A stretch of DNA of 64,000 nucleotides from Candidatus Omnitrophota bacterium (lineage in GTDB: Bacteria; Omnitrophota; Gorgyraeia; Zapsychrales; Zapsychraceae). Positions 1 through 7,226 of the stretch are shown here, one piece after another. Made by a program: the position numbers and the translations under genes. Under the pieces are notes generated by a model. The model ran no database searches and had not been told where the DNA came from. It saw only the letters and a list, made by a program, of their open reading frames with translations. The stretch's first letter is position 1. Every line of letters starts with the position of its first letter. The stretch is taken from contig JAGOSC010000002.1 of NCBI GenBank assembly GCA_018062515.1, positions 1 to 64,000 on the forward strand, written 5' to 3'.

Positions 1-762
1 AGAATATATAAAACGGTTAAATCAATTGGCCGGCTTAATCGTCATCAACCGGTCATTCAAAATATTCGTATTCTGCGGTTAAATGCCTGGACGGCTTTTG
101 AACGGTTATTTACCGAGAAATCATTACAGCACATTTATAGTTTATTTCCTTGTCCTTGGCCGAAAAAAAGTCACATCAAACACCGGCTATTTTCTCGCGA
201 TTTTCTGAATCTGCTGAATAATCGTCTGGTCGACGGAGGCAATATTCAAATTGTGACTGATTATTTTCCTTATTTTGAGTGGATCAAGGAGGAAAATGAT
301 CCAACCCTTTTTCATTTAGAAGAAGACGGGATTAAGCCGAGATTCGGGACTAAGTTTGAACGCAAATGGCTGGAAGAAGGTCAGGAAGAATTTTTTGAGT
401 TAAATTTGTTGAAGAATGAACATATCCGTTGTAAAGTCAAGGAGGATGTTGAGTTGAAATCATTTAAATTGCTGAATTTTGATCCAAACAATTTTACATT
501 TTCCGACGTAAAAGGGGATGTATCGATTGTTTTGAAAGACCGTATTTACGACCAGGAAAAACAGCATCTGGTTTTGAGATTTATTGTAAGTGAACAGCAT
601 TTAATACAGAATTTTTGGGCGATGGTCCGTAAACATAAAGATTTTTGGCGTTTGTGTAAAATGGAAGGACAGAATTTTTTCCCGACCCCAGGTATTAATC
701 AAACGTTGGAAGCTATTTATTCATCGGCGACTAACACTCGGACGAAGGACAATATTTCTTAG
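1..762 (+). CDS. trmB: tRNA (guanine-N7-)-methyltransferase, 3' part (partial)
   Basis: TrmB methylates G46 in the variable loop of tRNA using SAM. The frame is open from base 1, so the gene begins before the window; a GTG at 253 is only an internal codon. Upstream of it the same frame reads FPCPWPKKSHIKHRLF, which matches the family's FPDPWPKKRHxKRR motif, followed by GGNIQIVTDYFPYFEW, the usual strand with TD before the C-terminal part. At least 253 residues are visible, with an acidic and aromatic C-terminal extension longer than in E. coli TrmB. A D,D-carboxypeptidase gene starts 15 bases after the stop. The family is clear; only the N-terminus is missing. Confidence 0.88.
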   Translation, partial: RIYKTVKSIGRLNRHQPVIQNIRILRLNAWTAFERLFTEKSLQHIYSLFPCPWPKKSHIKHRLFSRDFLNLLNNRLVDGGNIQIVTDYFPYFEWIKEENDPTLFHLEEDGIKPRFGTKFERKWLEEGQEEFFELNLLKNEHIRCKVKEDVELKSFKLLNFDPNNFTFSDVKGDVSIVLKDRIYDQEKQHLVLRFIVSEQHLIQNFWAMVRKHKDFWRLCKMEGQNFFPTPGINQTLEAIYSSATNTRTKDNIS

Positions 763-777
763 AAGAATTATATACAT

Positions 778-1587
778 ATGAAGAGAAAATTATTAATCAC
801 AATTTCTTGTTTGGTTATTTTGTTCAGCGCTTTTGAGGTATTAGCCGCCTATAGAGTTTCCTGCCGATCGATTATATTTTCTGACCGCACCAAGGCCGTC
901 CGGCTCTATGGGAAAAATGTTCATCAAAAAGTCATTCCTGCCTCGACGACAAAAGTCATGACTGCCCTTTTGGTCCTTGAGAAACTTTCATTGAACAGTT
1001 TTGTCAAAGTCAGCCAACGGGCGACATTACCGCAACCCAGCAAACTTCATATGAAAGCGGGCGATCGGTACCGGGTCAGAGATTTGTTATATGCCATTCT
1101 TCTTAATTCAGCTAATGACGCGAGCGTTGTTTTAGCCGAAGCCGTGGCCGGTTCAGAAGGTAAATTCGTTGAAATGATGAATGTGCGGGCCAAGCAAATA
1201 GGCGCTAAGAATACGAAATTTGCTAATTCACATGGTTTGCCGTCGGGTAAAAAGAATCCGCAGTACACAACGGCTTTTGATATGTACATGATTTTTCGTG
1301 AAGCCTTAAAGTTTCCATTCTTTCGCGAAGCCATTAAAACAAAATACCAAACCATTTATAGTAAGTCCGGGCAAAAACATGAGTTGAGGAGTCATAATAA
1401 AATTTTATTTAAAGGCTGGAAGAAAGATATATATGGAAAAACTGGTTATACCAAATCCGCCGGCCCCTGTTTTGTGGGGACTGTTCAAAAAGGTGAAAAC
1501 ACGCTGATCATTGCCGCCTTCGGTTGTCCCAATCGCTGGGAAGACATCAAATATGTAGTTTCTAAATTCGGTCGAATTTCCTTATAA
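778..1587 (+). CDS. D-alanyl-D-alanine carboxypeptidase (S11, PBP5/DacF-like)
   Basis: Periplasmic enzyme that trims the terminal D-Ala from peptidoglycan stem peptides. Residues 1-23 form a signal peptide (hydrophobic stretch ending VLAAY). The three penicillin-binding motifs are in order: SxxK as S56-T-T-K59, SxN as S111-A-N113, and KTG at 221-223. At 269 aa it contains the catalytic domain but not the C-terminal PBP5 beta domain and amphipathic anchor, so it may be soluble in the periplasm. The ATG at 778 is preceded by only a weak purine stretch. It follows trmB closely and may be co-transcribed with it. Confidence 0.9.
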   Translation: MKRKLLITISCLVILFSAFEVLAAYRVSCRSIIFSDRTKAVRLYGKNVHQKVIPASTTKVMTALLVLEKLSLNSFVKVSQRATLPQPSKLHMKAGDRYRVRDLLYAILLNSANDASVVLAEAVAGSEGKFVEMMNVRAKQIGAKNTKFANSHGLPSGKKNPQYTTAFDMYMIFREALKFPFFREAIKTKYQTIYSKSGQKHELRSHNKILFKGWKKDIYGKTGYTKSAGPCFVGTVQKGENTLIIAAFGCPNRWEDIKYVVSKFGRISL

Positions 1588-1630
1588 AACAAATGTTTTC
1601 AAGAGTTTGTAACCAGCGACTAACTTTTAC

Positions 1631-1658
1631 TTGCATTTTGTATTTTTTAAAATATGAT
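1631..1658 (+). promoter_or_regulatory. Probable sigma70 promoter for the DsbA-like gene
   Basis: TTGCAT (1631-1636) and TATGAT (1653-1658) are separated by 16 bp, about 50 bp before the ATG at 1707. Based on match to consensus only. Confidence 0.5.
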
Positions 1659-1706
1659 AAATAAAACATCGAATTCATCAATTTTATTTAATCACAAGGG
1701 GTAATT

Positions 1707-2546
1707 ATGGATAATAAAGTTTCTTCTACAATATTGCTTGTTGTTATCATACTTTTATTGGCGATCGGAATATTAAATAAACAAAATAACTCGTCGGATA
1801 TGCAGCAATTAATGAATCATCAAACAGCCATATTACAAGCGCAAAACAGATTGGAAGCTCGCCTGGGGACAACTTCATCCGGCAGTGGAGACTCGGTGAT
1901 TCAATTGTCCGCCGCCTTAATGAAAATAAGTGATTTAGAAACAAGGCTTAAAGCCATTGAAACGAAAATTGAACAAGGAGCAAAACCGCAAGCAGCTAAT
2001 ATGCCTCCAGCCCCGAACATGAATACCGTTTATACTATTCCTTTGGCTCATACTCCTCTGGTGGGATCAAAAGACGCGAAAGTTACAATTACTGAATTCA
2101 TGGATTTAGAATGTCCTTTTTGTGCCAGATTTCATGCGCCTATCGTAGAGGCTTTAAAAGCCTATCCAAATGATGTAAATTACGTCATCAAAAATTTCCC
2201 ATTAAGTTTTCACGCCAATGCTAAACCAGCCGCCAAGGCAGCTTTAGCCGCAGCAGAACAAGGTAAATATATAGAAATGATCGATAAAATATTAGAAAAT
2301 CGAGCCGCTTTAGGTGAAGAGACATATAAGAGAATAGCCGGAGAAATCGGCTTGGATGTGACCAAATTCTCGGAAGATCTTAAAAATAATGATGCAAAAT
2401 ATGAAGATATGATTCAAAAAGATATACAATTAGGCGGTCAAGTTGGTGTGCGAGGAACTCCCAGTTTTTATATGAACGGCAAAGTAACTAATGCTAGGGA
2501 TTTCAATGCATTAAAGACAGAAATCGACGTTATTTTGAAAAAATAA
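1707..2546 (+). CDS. Membrane-anchored DsbA-family thiol oxidoreductase
   Basis: Residues 6-23 form one N-terminal membrane helix without a lipobox. Residues 30-92 are a polar, probably coiled-coil spacer with a Ser/Gly stretch near 57-62 and a Pro/Ala linker at about 93-107. A thioredoxin-fold DsbA_4 domain follows: the CPFC redox motif at 136-139 (context FMDLECPFCARFH) and the cis-proline at T251-P252. The active site faces the periplasm, where such proteins form or shuffle disulfides, as BdbD-like proteins do. A strong AAGGGG ribosome site lies 5 nt before the ATG. The Cys-rich exported proteins at 53-57 kb would be natural substrates, but that link is inference. Confidence 0.85.
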   Translation: MDNKVSSTILLVVIILLLAIGILNKQNNSSDMQQLMNHQTAILQAQNRLEARLGTTSSGSGDSVIQLSAALMKISDLETRLKAIETKIEQGAKPQAANMPPAPNMNTVYTIPLAHTPLVGSKDAKVTITEFMDLECPFCARFHAPIVEALKAYPNDVNYVIKNFPLSFHANAKPAAKAALAAAEQGKYIEMIDKILENRAALGEETYKRIAGEIGLDVTKFSEDLKNNDAKYEDMIQKDIQLGGQVGVRGTPSFYMNGKVTNARDFNALKTEIDVILKK

Positions 2547-2569
2547 GCGGTATATTTCTTAGATATGCG

Positions 2570-2608
2570 AATCCTACGCTTCCAAATGGGGGCGTAGGAT
2601 TTTGTTTG
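2570..2608 (+). terminator. Intrinsic terminator after the DsbA-like gene
   Basis: A perfect 10-bp stem AATCCTACGC (2570-2579) / GCGTAGGATT (2592-2601) with a 12-nt loop, followed by a T-rich tract. Confidence 0.85.
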
Positions 2609-2634
2609 ATTATTGAAGTCTTTTCATATATACT
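2606..2634 (+). promoter_or_regulatory. Probable sigma70 promoter for rpmA
   Basis: TTGATT (2606-2611), a 17-bp spacer and TATACT (2629-2634), immediately after the preceding terminator and about 55 bp before the L27 start. Confidence 0.6.
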
Positions 2635-2688
2635 TCTTGAGCAATTGATAGCTAAAAATTAAATTTAATTATTTCTTCGGAGGAAAAA

Positions 2689-2949
2689 ATGTCAAGGATT
2701 GGTGGTTTAACGCATAAATATTATGTTGAAACGAAGGGTCTTAAGACTAGCGGTGGTCAAAGAGTTAAGGCTGGAACAATTTTAACCCGTCAAGGTCATC
2801 GATGGAAACCAGGAGTGAATGTTTCGGGTACGATGCATTTAACGGCAAAATGTGACGGCGAGGTTTATTTTACGAAGAAGAAAAGTACCTACAATAAAGT
2901 CATGACTTTGATCAATATCCGTCCAGCAGCAAGTACAGAAAAAGCTTAA
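2689..2949 (+). CDS. rpmA: Divergent ribosomal protein bL27
   Basis: An 86-aa protein with the bL27 core. SGGQRVKAGTILTRQG corresponds to the usual FGGQxVKAGxIxVRQRG, and KPGVNV to the xPGxNVG segment, followed by a strand like the family's DGxVxFxxK. The N-terminus lacks the conserved AHKKGxGSxxNGRDS peptide that reaches toward the peptidyl-transferase centre, and the C-terminus is extended. A strong ribosome site (CGGAGG) lies just before the ATG. rplU, the usual partner, is not adjacent. It may be this lineage's only L27 or a second divergent copy. Confidence 0.75.
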   Translation: MSRIGGLTHKYYVETKGLKTSGGQRVKAGTILTRQGHRWKPGVNVSGTMHLTAKCDGEVYFTKKKSTYNKVMTLINIRPAASTEKA

Positions 2950-3003
2950 TCAGTTTTTCTAAAACACATCTGATTTAAAAATTCCAAATTTGGAAACCCA
3001 ACC

Positions 3004-4839
3004 ATGTGTGGCATTATTGGATATGTCGGAACAAAAGAAGCATATCCTATTCTCATTGACGGCCTCAAACGGCTGGAATATAGAGGATATGATTCAGCCG
3101 GCGTTGGATTAATTCCGCTTAATCCTAACGGCGGAGTTTTCTTGCGAAAAGCGCATGGAAAGATTATCAATCTCCAGGAATTAGCCAAGAATCATCCCGT
3201 GCCGTCCAGCCACGTCGGTATATCACACACCCGCTGGGCAACCCACGGCGTACCTAATAAAGTTAATGCCCATCCTCACGTCGATAATTCCGGTAAAATA
3301 ACCGTTGTCCACAACGGCATCATTGAAAATTACGAAATTCTCAAAGAAAAACTTTTGAAGCGCGGGCATAAATTTCATTCGGATACCGATACTGAAGTCA
3401 TTGTCCATCTCATCCGTGATTATTATAAAAATGATTTGAAAGACGCTGTTCGTCGAGCGATTAAAGAATTGAAAGGGGCCTTTGCTATTGGTGTTATTAG
3501 CTCCGATCATCCCGATATGCTGGTTGCCGCGCGGATAGGATCTCCGCTTATTATTGGCCTTGGAAAAAACGAAAATTTTATTGCCTCCGATGTTCCCGCC
3601 ATTCTTGAATACACCAAACAAGTCATTTACCTTAAAGACGGTGAACTCGCCGTTTTGACTAAAGATAAGGTTGATATTTCTAAATTCGACGGTCAAAAAG
3701 TTTCTCCAAAAATAGATAAGATTACTTTTAAGATCGACGCGGTGGCCAAGGGCGGATTTGCTCATTTTATGCTTAAGGAAATTCATGAGCAACCGGATGT
3801 TTTAAAGCAGATGCTGAATTTCCGTACCAGAAAGAATTCTATTCATCTAGATGGAATTGGCTTATCCGAAAAGGAAATCAAAGCTGTAAAAAATATTACG
3901 ATTGTGGCCTGCGGAACGGCGTATCATGCTGGAATGGTTGGAAAATATATTATTGAAGCTTTAGCTGGCATTCCTGTTACCGTCGACGCGGCGAGCGAAT
4001 TCCGGTATCGTAATCCTATTGTTAATAAAAACACTCTCATTCTTGCCATTAGCCAGTCTGGTGAAACCGCTGACACATTAGCGGCCGTTCGGGAGGCCAA
4101 AGCCCGTGGCGCTAAACTTATTTCTGTCTGCAATGTGATTGGGTCTTCTTTAGCGCGCGAATCTGACGGTATTTTGTATACGCACGCAGGCCCGGAAATC
4201 GGTGTCGCCTCGACGAAGGCTTACACGGCACAATTATGCATGCTTTATCTTTTTGGCATTAAATTAGGATTAACGACTAAATTTCTAAAACCGAAGGAAG
4301 CAGCCAAACTGATCAAAGATTTAAAACAGATTCCGAAGTTATATTCTCAAATATTGACGGAGAAAAATTCGATCGCGAAAATTGCTAAAAAGAATTCACA
4401 TTTCGGATGTTTCCTCTTTTTAGGCAGAAACTTAAATTTCCCGACGGCCTTGGAAGGTGCTTTAAAACTCAAAGAAATTTCTTATATTCCGGCTGAAGGT
4501 TATGCGGCCGGTGAAATGAAACATGGACCCATTGCCTTGATTGATGAATATCGCGCGGTTGTGTGCATTGCCGTTCAATCCGATACGTATGAAAAAATGA
4601 TTTCCAATATTCAGGAAATCAATTCCCGTAAAGGCAAAATTATTGTCGTAGCGACGGAAGGTGATGAATCTATTAAAAGATATGTCAAAGATGTTGTTTA
4701 TATTCCGCGCACGAATAATTTGTTAACACCTTTGTTAACTGTTTTGCCTTTACAATTGATCGCGTATTATATTGCTGTCAAACGCGGATGCGACGTCGAT
4801 CAGCCGCGCAATCTCGCCAAATCGGTCACTGTAGAATAA
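3004..4839 (+). CDS. glmS: Glutamine--fructose-6-phosphate aminotransferase (isomerizing)
   Basis: Makes glucosamine-6-phosphate from fructose-6-phosphate and glutamine, the first step toward UDP-GlcNAc for peptidoglycan and LPS. MCGIIGYVG at the start supplies the N-terminal nucleophile Cys2, exposed after Met removal, for the class II glutaminase domain (about 1-240). Two SIS sugar-isomerase domains follow: SQSGETADTLAA near residue 350 and the second around 460-600. It ends in DQPRNLAKSVTVE, the usual C-terminal tail that shuttles ammonia. 611 aa is the standard length. The gene starts 54 bp after rpmA, too little room for a glmS ribozyme. Confidence 0.97.
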   Translation: MCGIIGYVGTKEAYPILIDGLKRLEYRGYDSAGVGLIPLNPNGGVFLRKAHGKIINLQELAKNHPVPSSHVGISHTRWATHGVPNKVNAHPHVDNSGKITVVHNGIIENYEILKEKLLKRGHKFHSDTDTEVIVHLIRDYYKNDLKDAVRRAIKELKGAFAIGVISSDHPDMLVAARIGSPLIIGLGKNENFIASDVPAILEYTKQVIYLKDGELAVLTKDKVDISKFDGQKVSPKIDKITFKIDAVAKGGFAHFMLKEIHEQPDVLKQMLNFRTRKNSIHLDGIGLSEKEIKAVKNITIVACGTAYHAGMVGKYIIEALAGIPVTVDAASEFRYRNPIVNKNTLILAISQSGETADTLAAVREAKARGAKLISVCNVIGSSLARESDGILYTHAGPEIGVASTKAYTAQLCMLYLFGIKLGLTTKFLKPKEAAKLIKDLKQIPKLYSQILTEKNSIAKIAKKNSHFGCFLFLGRNLNFPTALEGALKLKEISYIPAEGYAAGEMKHGPIALIDEYRAVVCIAVQSDTYEKMISNIQEINSRKGKIIVVATEGDESIKRYVKDVVYIPRTNNLLTPLLTVLPLQLIAYYIAVKRGCDVDQPRNLAKSVTVE

Positions 4840-5540
4840 TGTTATATATTGTTTCCACGCCCATTGGAAATCTCAAAGACATCACTTTTCGAGCAGTCGA
4901 AACCTTACAAAATGTTGATTTGATCGCCGCGGAAGATACACGTCACACCAAAAAACTTCTCATCGAATTTAATATTCAAACACCATTAACGAGTTATTTT
5001 GATCATAATGAACGCTCAAAAAGCGAACATATTGTTAATCTCCTTAAAGAAGGAAAGAATGTTGCTTTGGTGACGGATGCGGGAACGCCAGGCATTAGTG
5101 ATCCAGGATATCGGTTAATTAATTTAGCGAAACAAAACAGCATTGCGATCGACGTTGTTCCGGGAGCCACAGCGGTGATTGCGGCATTATCACTGTCCGG
5201 ATTACCCAGCGATGCGTTTATCTTCGAGGGATTTTTACCTGTTAAATCGGGGGCTCGAAAGAATAAATTAGCGGAATTTAAACAAGAAACCAGAACAGTG
5301 ATTTTCTACGAATCACCTCACCGTTTATTGAAAACGTTAAAAGACATTGAAGAAGTTTTAGATGATCCAACCATAACGGTAGCCCGAGAACTTACCAAAA
5401 AATTCCAGGAAGTTCGAGAAGAAAAAGCCAGCCAAGCGCTTAATCATTTTAGTGAGCACGCGCCCAAAGGTGAATTTGTCATTCTATTTAATTTAAGGAT
5501 GCACAAAATGCCATTGCTTGACAAAACAGAAGGCAGATGA
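4839..5540 (+). CDS. rsmI: 16S rRNA (cytidine1402-2'-O)-methyltransferase
   Basis: SAM-dependent tetrapyrrole-methylase-fold enzyme that 2'-O-methylates C1402 in the decoding centre. The start is the ATG at 4839, overlapping the glmS TAA by one base (TAATG); the frame is open further upstream, but that part lies inside glmS. Motifs: TPIGNLKDITFRA, AAEDTRHTKKLL, TDAGTPGISDPGYRL and VPGATAVIAALSLSGLP. The protein has 233 aa against about 286 in E. coli and lacks most of the C-terminal domain. Its 3' end also contains the pyr promoter. Confidence 0.93.
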   Translation: MLYIVSTPIGNLKDITFRAVETLQNVDLIAAEDTRHTKKLLIEFNIQTPLTSYFDHNERSKSEHIVNLLKEGKNVALVTDAGTPGISDPGYRLINLAKQNSIAIDVVPGATAVIAALSLSGLPSDAFIFEGFLPVKSGARKNKLAEFKQETRTVIFYESPHRLLKTLKDIEEVLDDPTITVARELTKKFQEVREEKASQALNHFSEHAPKGEFVILFNLRMHKMPLLDKTEGR

Positions 5541-5546
5541 TATATT
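5518..5546 (+). promoter_or_regulatory. pyr operon promoter inside the rsmI 3' end
   Basis: A perfect TTGACA (5518-5523), a 17-bp spacer and TATATT (5541-5546). Transcription would start near 5553, just upstream of the PyrR-binding hairpin. Confidence 0.85.
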
Positions 5547-5561
5547 CTCTTCAATGATTGA

Positions 5562-5593
5562 CCTTTAATGCCGGTCCCGAGAGGCCGGTAAGG
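5562..5593 (+). promoter_or_regulatory. PyrR-binding RNA hairpin (pyr attenuator leader)
   Basis: The leader contains CCTTTAATGCCGGTCC followed by CGAGAGGCCGGTAAGG. It has the layout of the PyrR-binding loops of Firmicutes and Thermus: a CCTT/AAGG lower stem, an upper stem with CCGG/CCGG pairing and the conserved GAGAGG purine loop. UMP-loaded PyrR normally binds such a loop to favour termination. Here pyrR itself is the first full gene downstream, so autoregulation is expected. The 3' strand also contains the AAGGA that would serve as ribosome site for the small ORF at 5601. Confidence 0.85.
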
Positions 5594-5600
5594 AAATTAA

Positions 5601-5726
5601 ATGAAGTTTAAACTATGTAAAAGTGTGTTTATACTCAGCCCGTCTTCGCGCGAAGGACGGGTTTTTTATTTAAATCTAACCCCAGGCTTAAGTCTTAAGC
5701 TTGGGGTTTTTTGTTGGCTGGCATAA
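5601..5726 (+). CDS. Possible 41-codon leader ORF of the pyr operon
   Basis: ATG at 5601, stop at 5724-5726, 41 codons. It has an AAGGA 7 nt upstream that lies in the 3' arm of the PyrR-binding hairpin, and its stop is 9 nt before the pyrR ATG. The frame runs through both terminator hairpins. The peptide (starting MKFKLCKSVF) resembles no family I know, so any role would be translation itself rather than the product. It may be a chance reading frame; the placement of its start and stop is what makes it worth listing. Confidence 0.35.
   Translation: MKFKLCKSVFILSPSSREGRVFYLNLTPGLSLKLGVFCWLA
5639..5667 (+). terminator. First pyr leader terminator
   Basis: CCCGTC (5639-5644) pairs with GACGGG (5656-5661), with TTCG/CGAA pairing inside, followed by six T. 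It is the likely attenuator between the PyrR-binding hairpin and pyrR. Confidence 0.85.
5679..5713 (+). terminator. Second pyr leader terminator
   Basis: ACCCCA then GCTTAAG pair with CTTAAGC then TGGGGT around a very small loop (5679-5706), followed by TTTTTT. A second strong terminator in tandem before pyrR is unusual for a single attenuator. Confidence 0.85.
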
Positions 5727-5735
5727 AGGAATATT

Positions 5736-6281
5736 ATGAAAAAGAAAATCATGGATCAAGATAGCATCGCCCGGGCATTAATGCGTATCGCGCATGAAAT
5801 TTTGGAAAAAAATAAAGGCACCAAGAAAATTTGTTTGGTCGGGATTCGGACGCGCGGAGTTTTTCTCGCCGAAAGAATTAGAAACTGCATTGAAAAAATT
5901 GAAAATACGAAAGTTCCTGTTGGTATTCTCGATATTACGTTGTATCGGGATGACATAGCCATTGCATCCTCTCAGCCAGTTGTTCATGAAACATTAATCA
6001 ATTTTGATATCGCCGGAAAGAGATTGATTCTCGTCGACGATGTTCTTTATACCGGGCGTACGATTCGCGCTGCTTTGGATGCGATTATTGATTTAGGCCG
6101 CCCCGCTCAAATTCAGCTGGCGGTTTTAATTGACCGCGGCCATCGTGAATTGCCGATCCGCGCGGATTATGTGGGAAAAAATATCCCGACGGCGGAAAAC
6201 GAAAGCGTCAAAGTTATTTTAAGGGAAACCGATGAACAGGATGACGAAGTCATCGTTAAAAGGATAAAAAAAGATGGATAA
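5736..6281 (+). CDS. pyrR: PyrR, pyr operon RNA-binding attenuator / UPRTase
   Basis: Binds the pyr leader RNA in response to UMP and has weak uracil phosphoribosyltransferase activity. The PRTase PRPP loop is visible as LILVDDVLYTGRTIRAALDA (about residues 96-115), and GIRTRGVFLAERI forms the family's flexible N-terminal region. 181 aa is the normal length. AAAGGA precedes the ATG. The gene overlaps pyrB by 8 bases. The PyrR-type hairpin in its own leader supports attenuation control of the operon. Confidence 0.95.
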   Translation: MKKKIMDQDSIARALMRIAHEILEKNKGTKKICLVGIRTRGVFLAERIRNCIEKIENTKVPVGILDITLYRDDIAIASSQPVVHETLINFDIAGKRLILVDDVLYTGRTIRAALDAIIDLGRPAQIQLAVLIDRGHRELPIRADYVGKNIPTAENESVKVILRETDEQDDEVIVKRIKKDG

Positions 6282-7212
6282 ATGGACCAAGCACGATCTT
6301 TTGGATTTGAAAAGTCTTTCTAAAGAAGAAATTGAAATGATTCTTGAGACGGCCAAATCATTTAAAGAAGTTTCCTCACGCGAGGTCAAAAAAGTTCCGG
6401 CCTTACGCGGTAAAACGATTGTCTCTTTATTTATGGAGCCATCGACGAGAACGCGCGGTTCTTTTGAATTAGCCGCCAAACGATTGTCGGCTGACACGAT
6501 TAATATGTCGGGATCGGGAAGTTCATTGTCTAAAGGCGAAACCATCCTGGATATGGCCAAAAATATTGAAGCGATGAATGTGGACGCGATCATTGTACGT
6601 CACGCCTCGGCGGGTGTTCCTTATCAGTTAGCCAAACATTTAAAGGCTTCGGTCATCAATGCCGGCGATGGTTGCCGGTCTCACCCAACACAAGCATTAT
6701 TAGATATGTTTACTATTATAGAAAGAAGAGGAAAGATTGAGGGCCTAAAGGTTCTTATCGTCGGGGATATTCTTCATTCACGCGTCGCCCGATCGAATAT
6801 ATACGGTCTGACTTTACTGGGCGCGGAAGTCACAGTTTGCGGCCCGTCGACATTAATGCCGTTTGGTGTTGAGCAAATGGGCGTGGAAGTGTGTTATGAC
6901 ATCGACGAGGCGATTAAAGATAAAGATGTGATTATGCTTTTACGTGTGCAAAAAGAACGGCAAGATGAGAACTTTTTGCCGTCGATTCGTGAATATGCGA
7001 GAAAATTTGGAGTGAATAGTACCCGGCTTAAAGGGGCTAAGAAAGACGTTTTGATTATGCATCCCGGGCCGACCAATCGCGGAGTCGAGCTTTCGGCTGA
7101 AGTTGCCGACGGAGAATATTCCGTTATCTTGGATCAAGTCACCAATGGTGTGGCCGTTCGCATGGCTGTTTTATATTTAACCCTCGGAACAAAAGATATT
7201 AATGAAGAGTAA
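6274..7212 (+). CDS. pyrB: Aspartate carbamoyltransferase catalytic subunit
   Basis: Condenses carbamoyl phosphate with aspartate, the committed step of UMP synthesis. Carbamoyl-phosphate loop EPSTRTRGSFELAAKRL lies near residues 52-68, HPTQALLDMFTI near 135-146, and MHPGPTNRGVEL near 262-273. 312 aa is standard for a PyrB that lacks PyrI. No pyrI gene is next to it, so control is probably by PyrR rather than an allosteric regulatory chain. It overlaps pyrR by 8 bases and is followed 14 bases later by pyrC. Confidence 0.96.
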   Translation: MDKWTKHDLLDLKSLSKEEIEMILETAKSFKEVSSREVKKVPALRGKTIVSLFMEPSTRTRGSFELAAKRLSADTINMSGSGSSLSKGETILDMAKNIEAMNVDAIIVRHASAGVPYQLAKHLKASVINAGDGCRSHPTQALLDMFTIIERRGKIEGLKVLIVGDILHSRVARSNIYGLTLLGAEVTVCGPSTLMPFGVEQMGVEVCYDIDEAIKDKDVIMLLRVQKERQDENFLPSIREYARKFGVNSTRLKGAKKDVLIMHPGPTNRGVELSAEVADGEYSVILDQVTNGVAVRMAVLYLTLGTKDINEE

Positions 7213-7226
7213 AGGAAAATAGAGAT

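Noticed and set aside
253..762. Separate small gene starting at GTG 253
   Set aside because: The same frame is open from base 1 and contains TrmB motifs upstream, so it is the 3' part of trmB.
2950..3003. glmS ribozyme before glmS
   Set aside because: Only 54 bases lie between rpmA and glmS, too short for the ribozyme core, and no matching motif is seen.
3223..3792. Minus-strand 189-aa ORF inside glmS
   Set aside because: Shadow of the glmS glutaminase domain; no ribosome site or family motif.
4788..4838. Upstream start for rsmI
   Set aside because: It would lie inside glmS and add 17 residues not seen in RsmI; the ATG at 4839 begins directly with the family's N-terminal strand.
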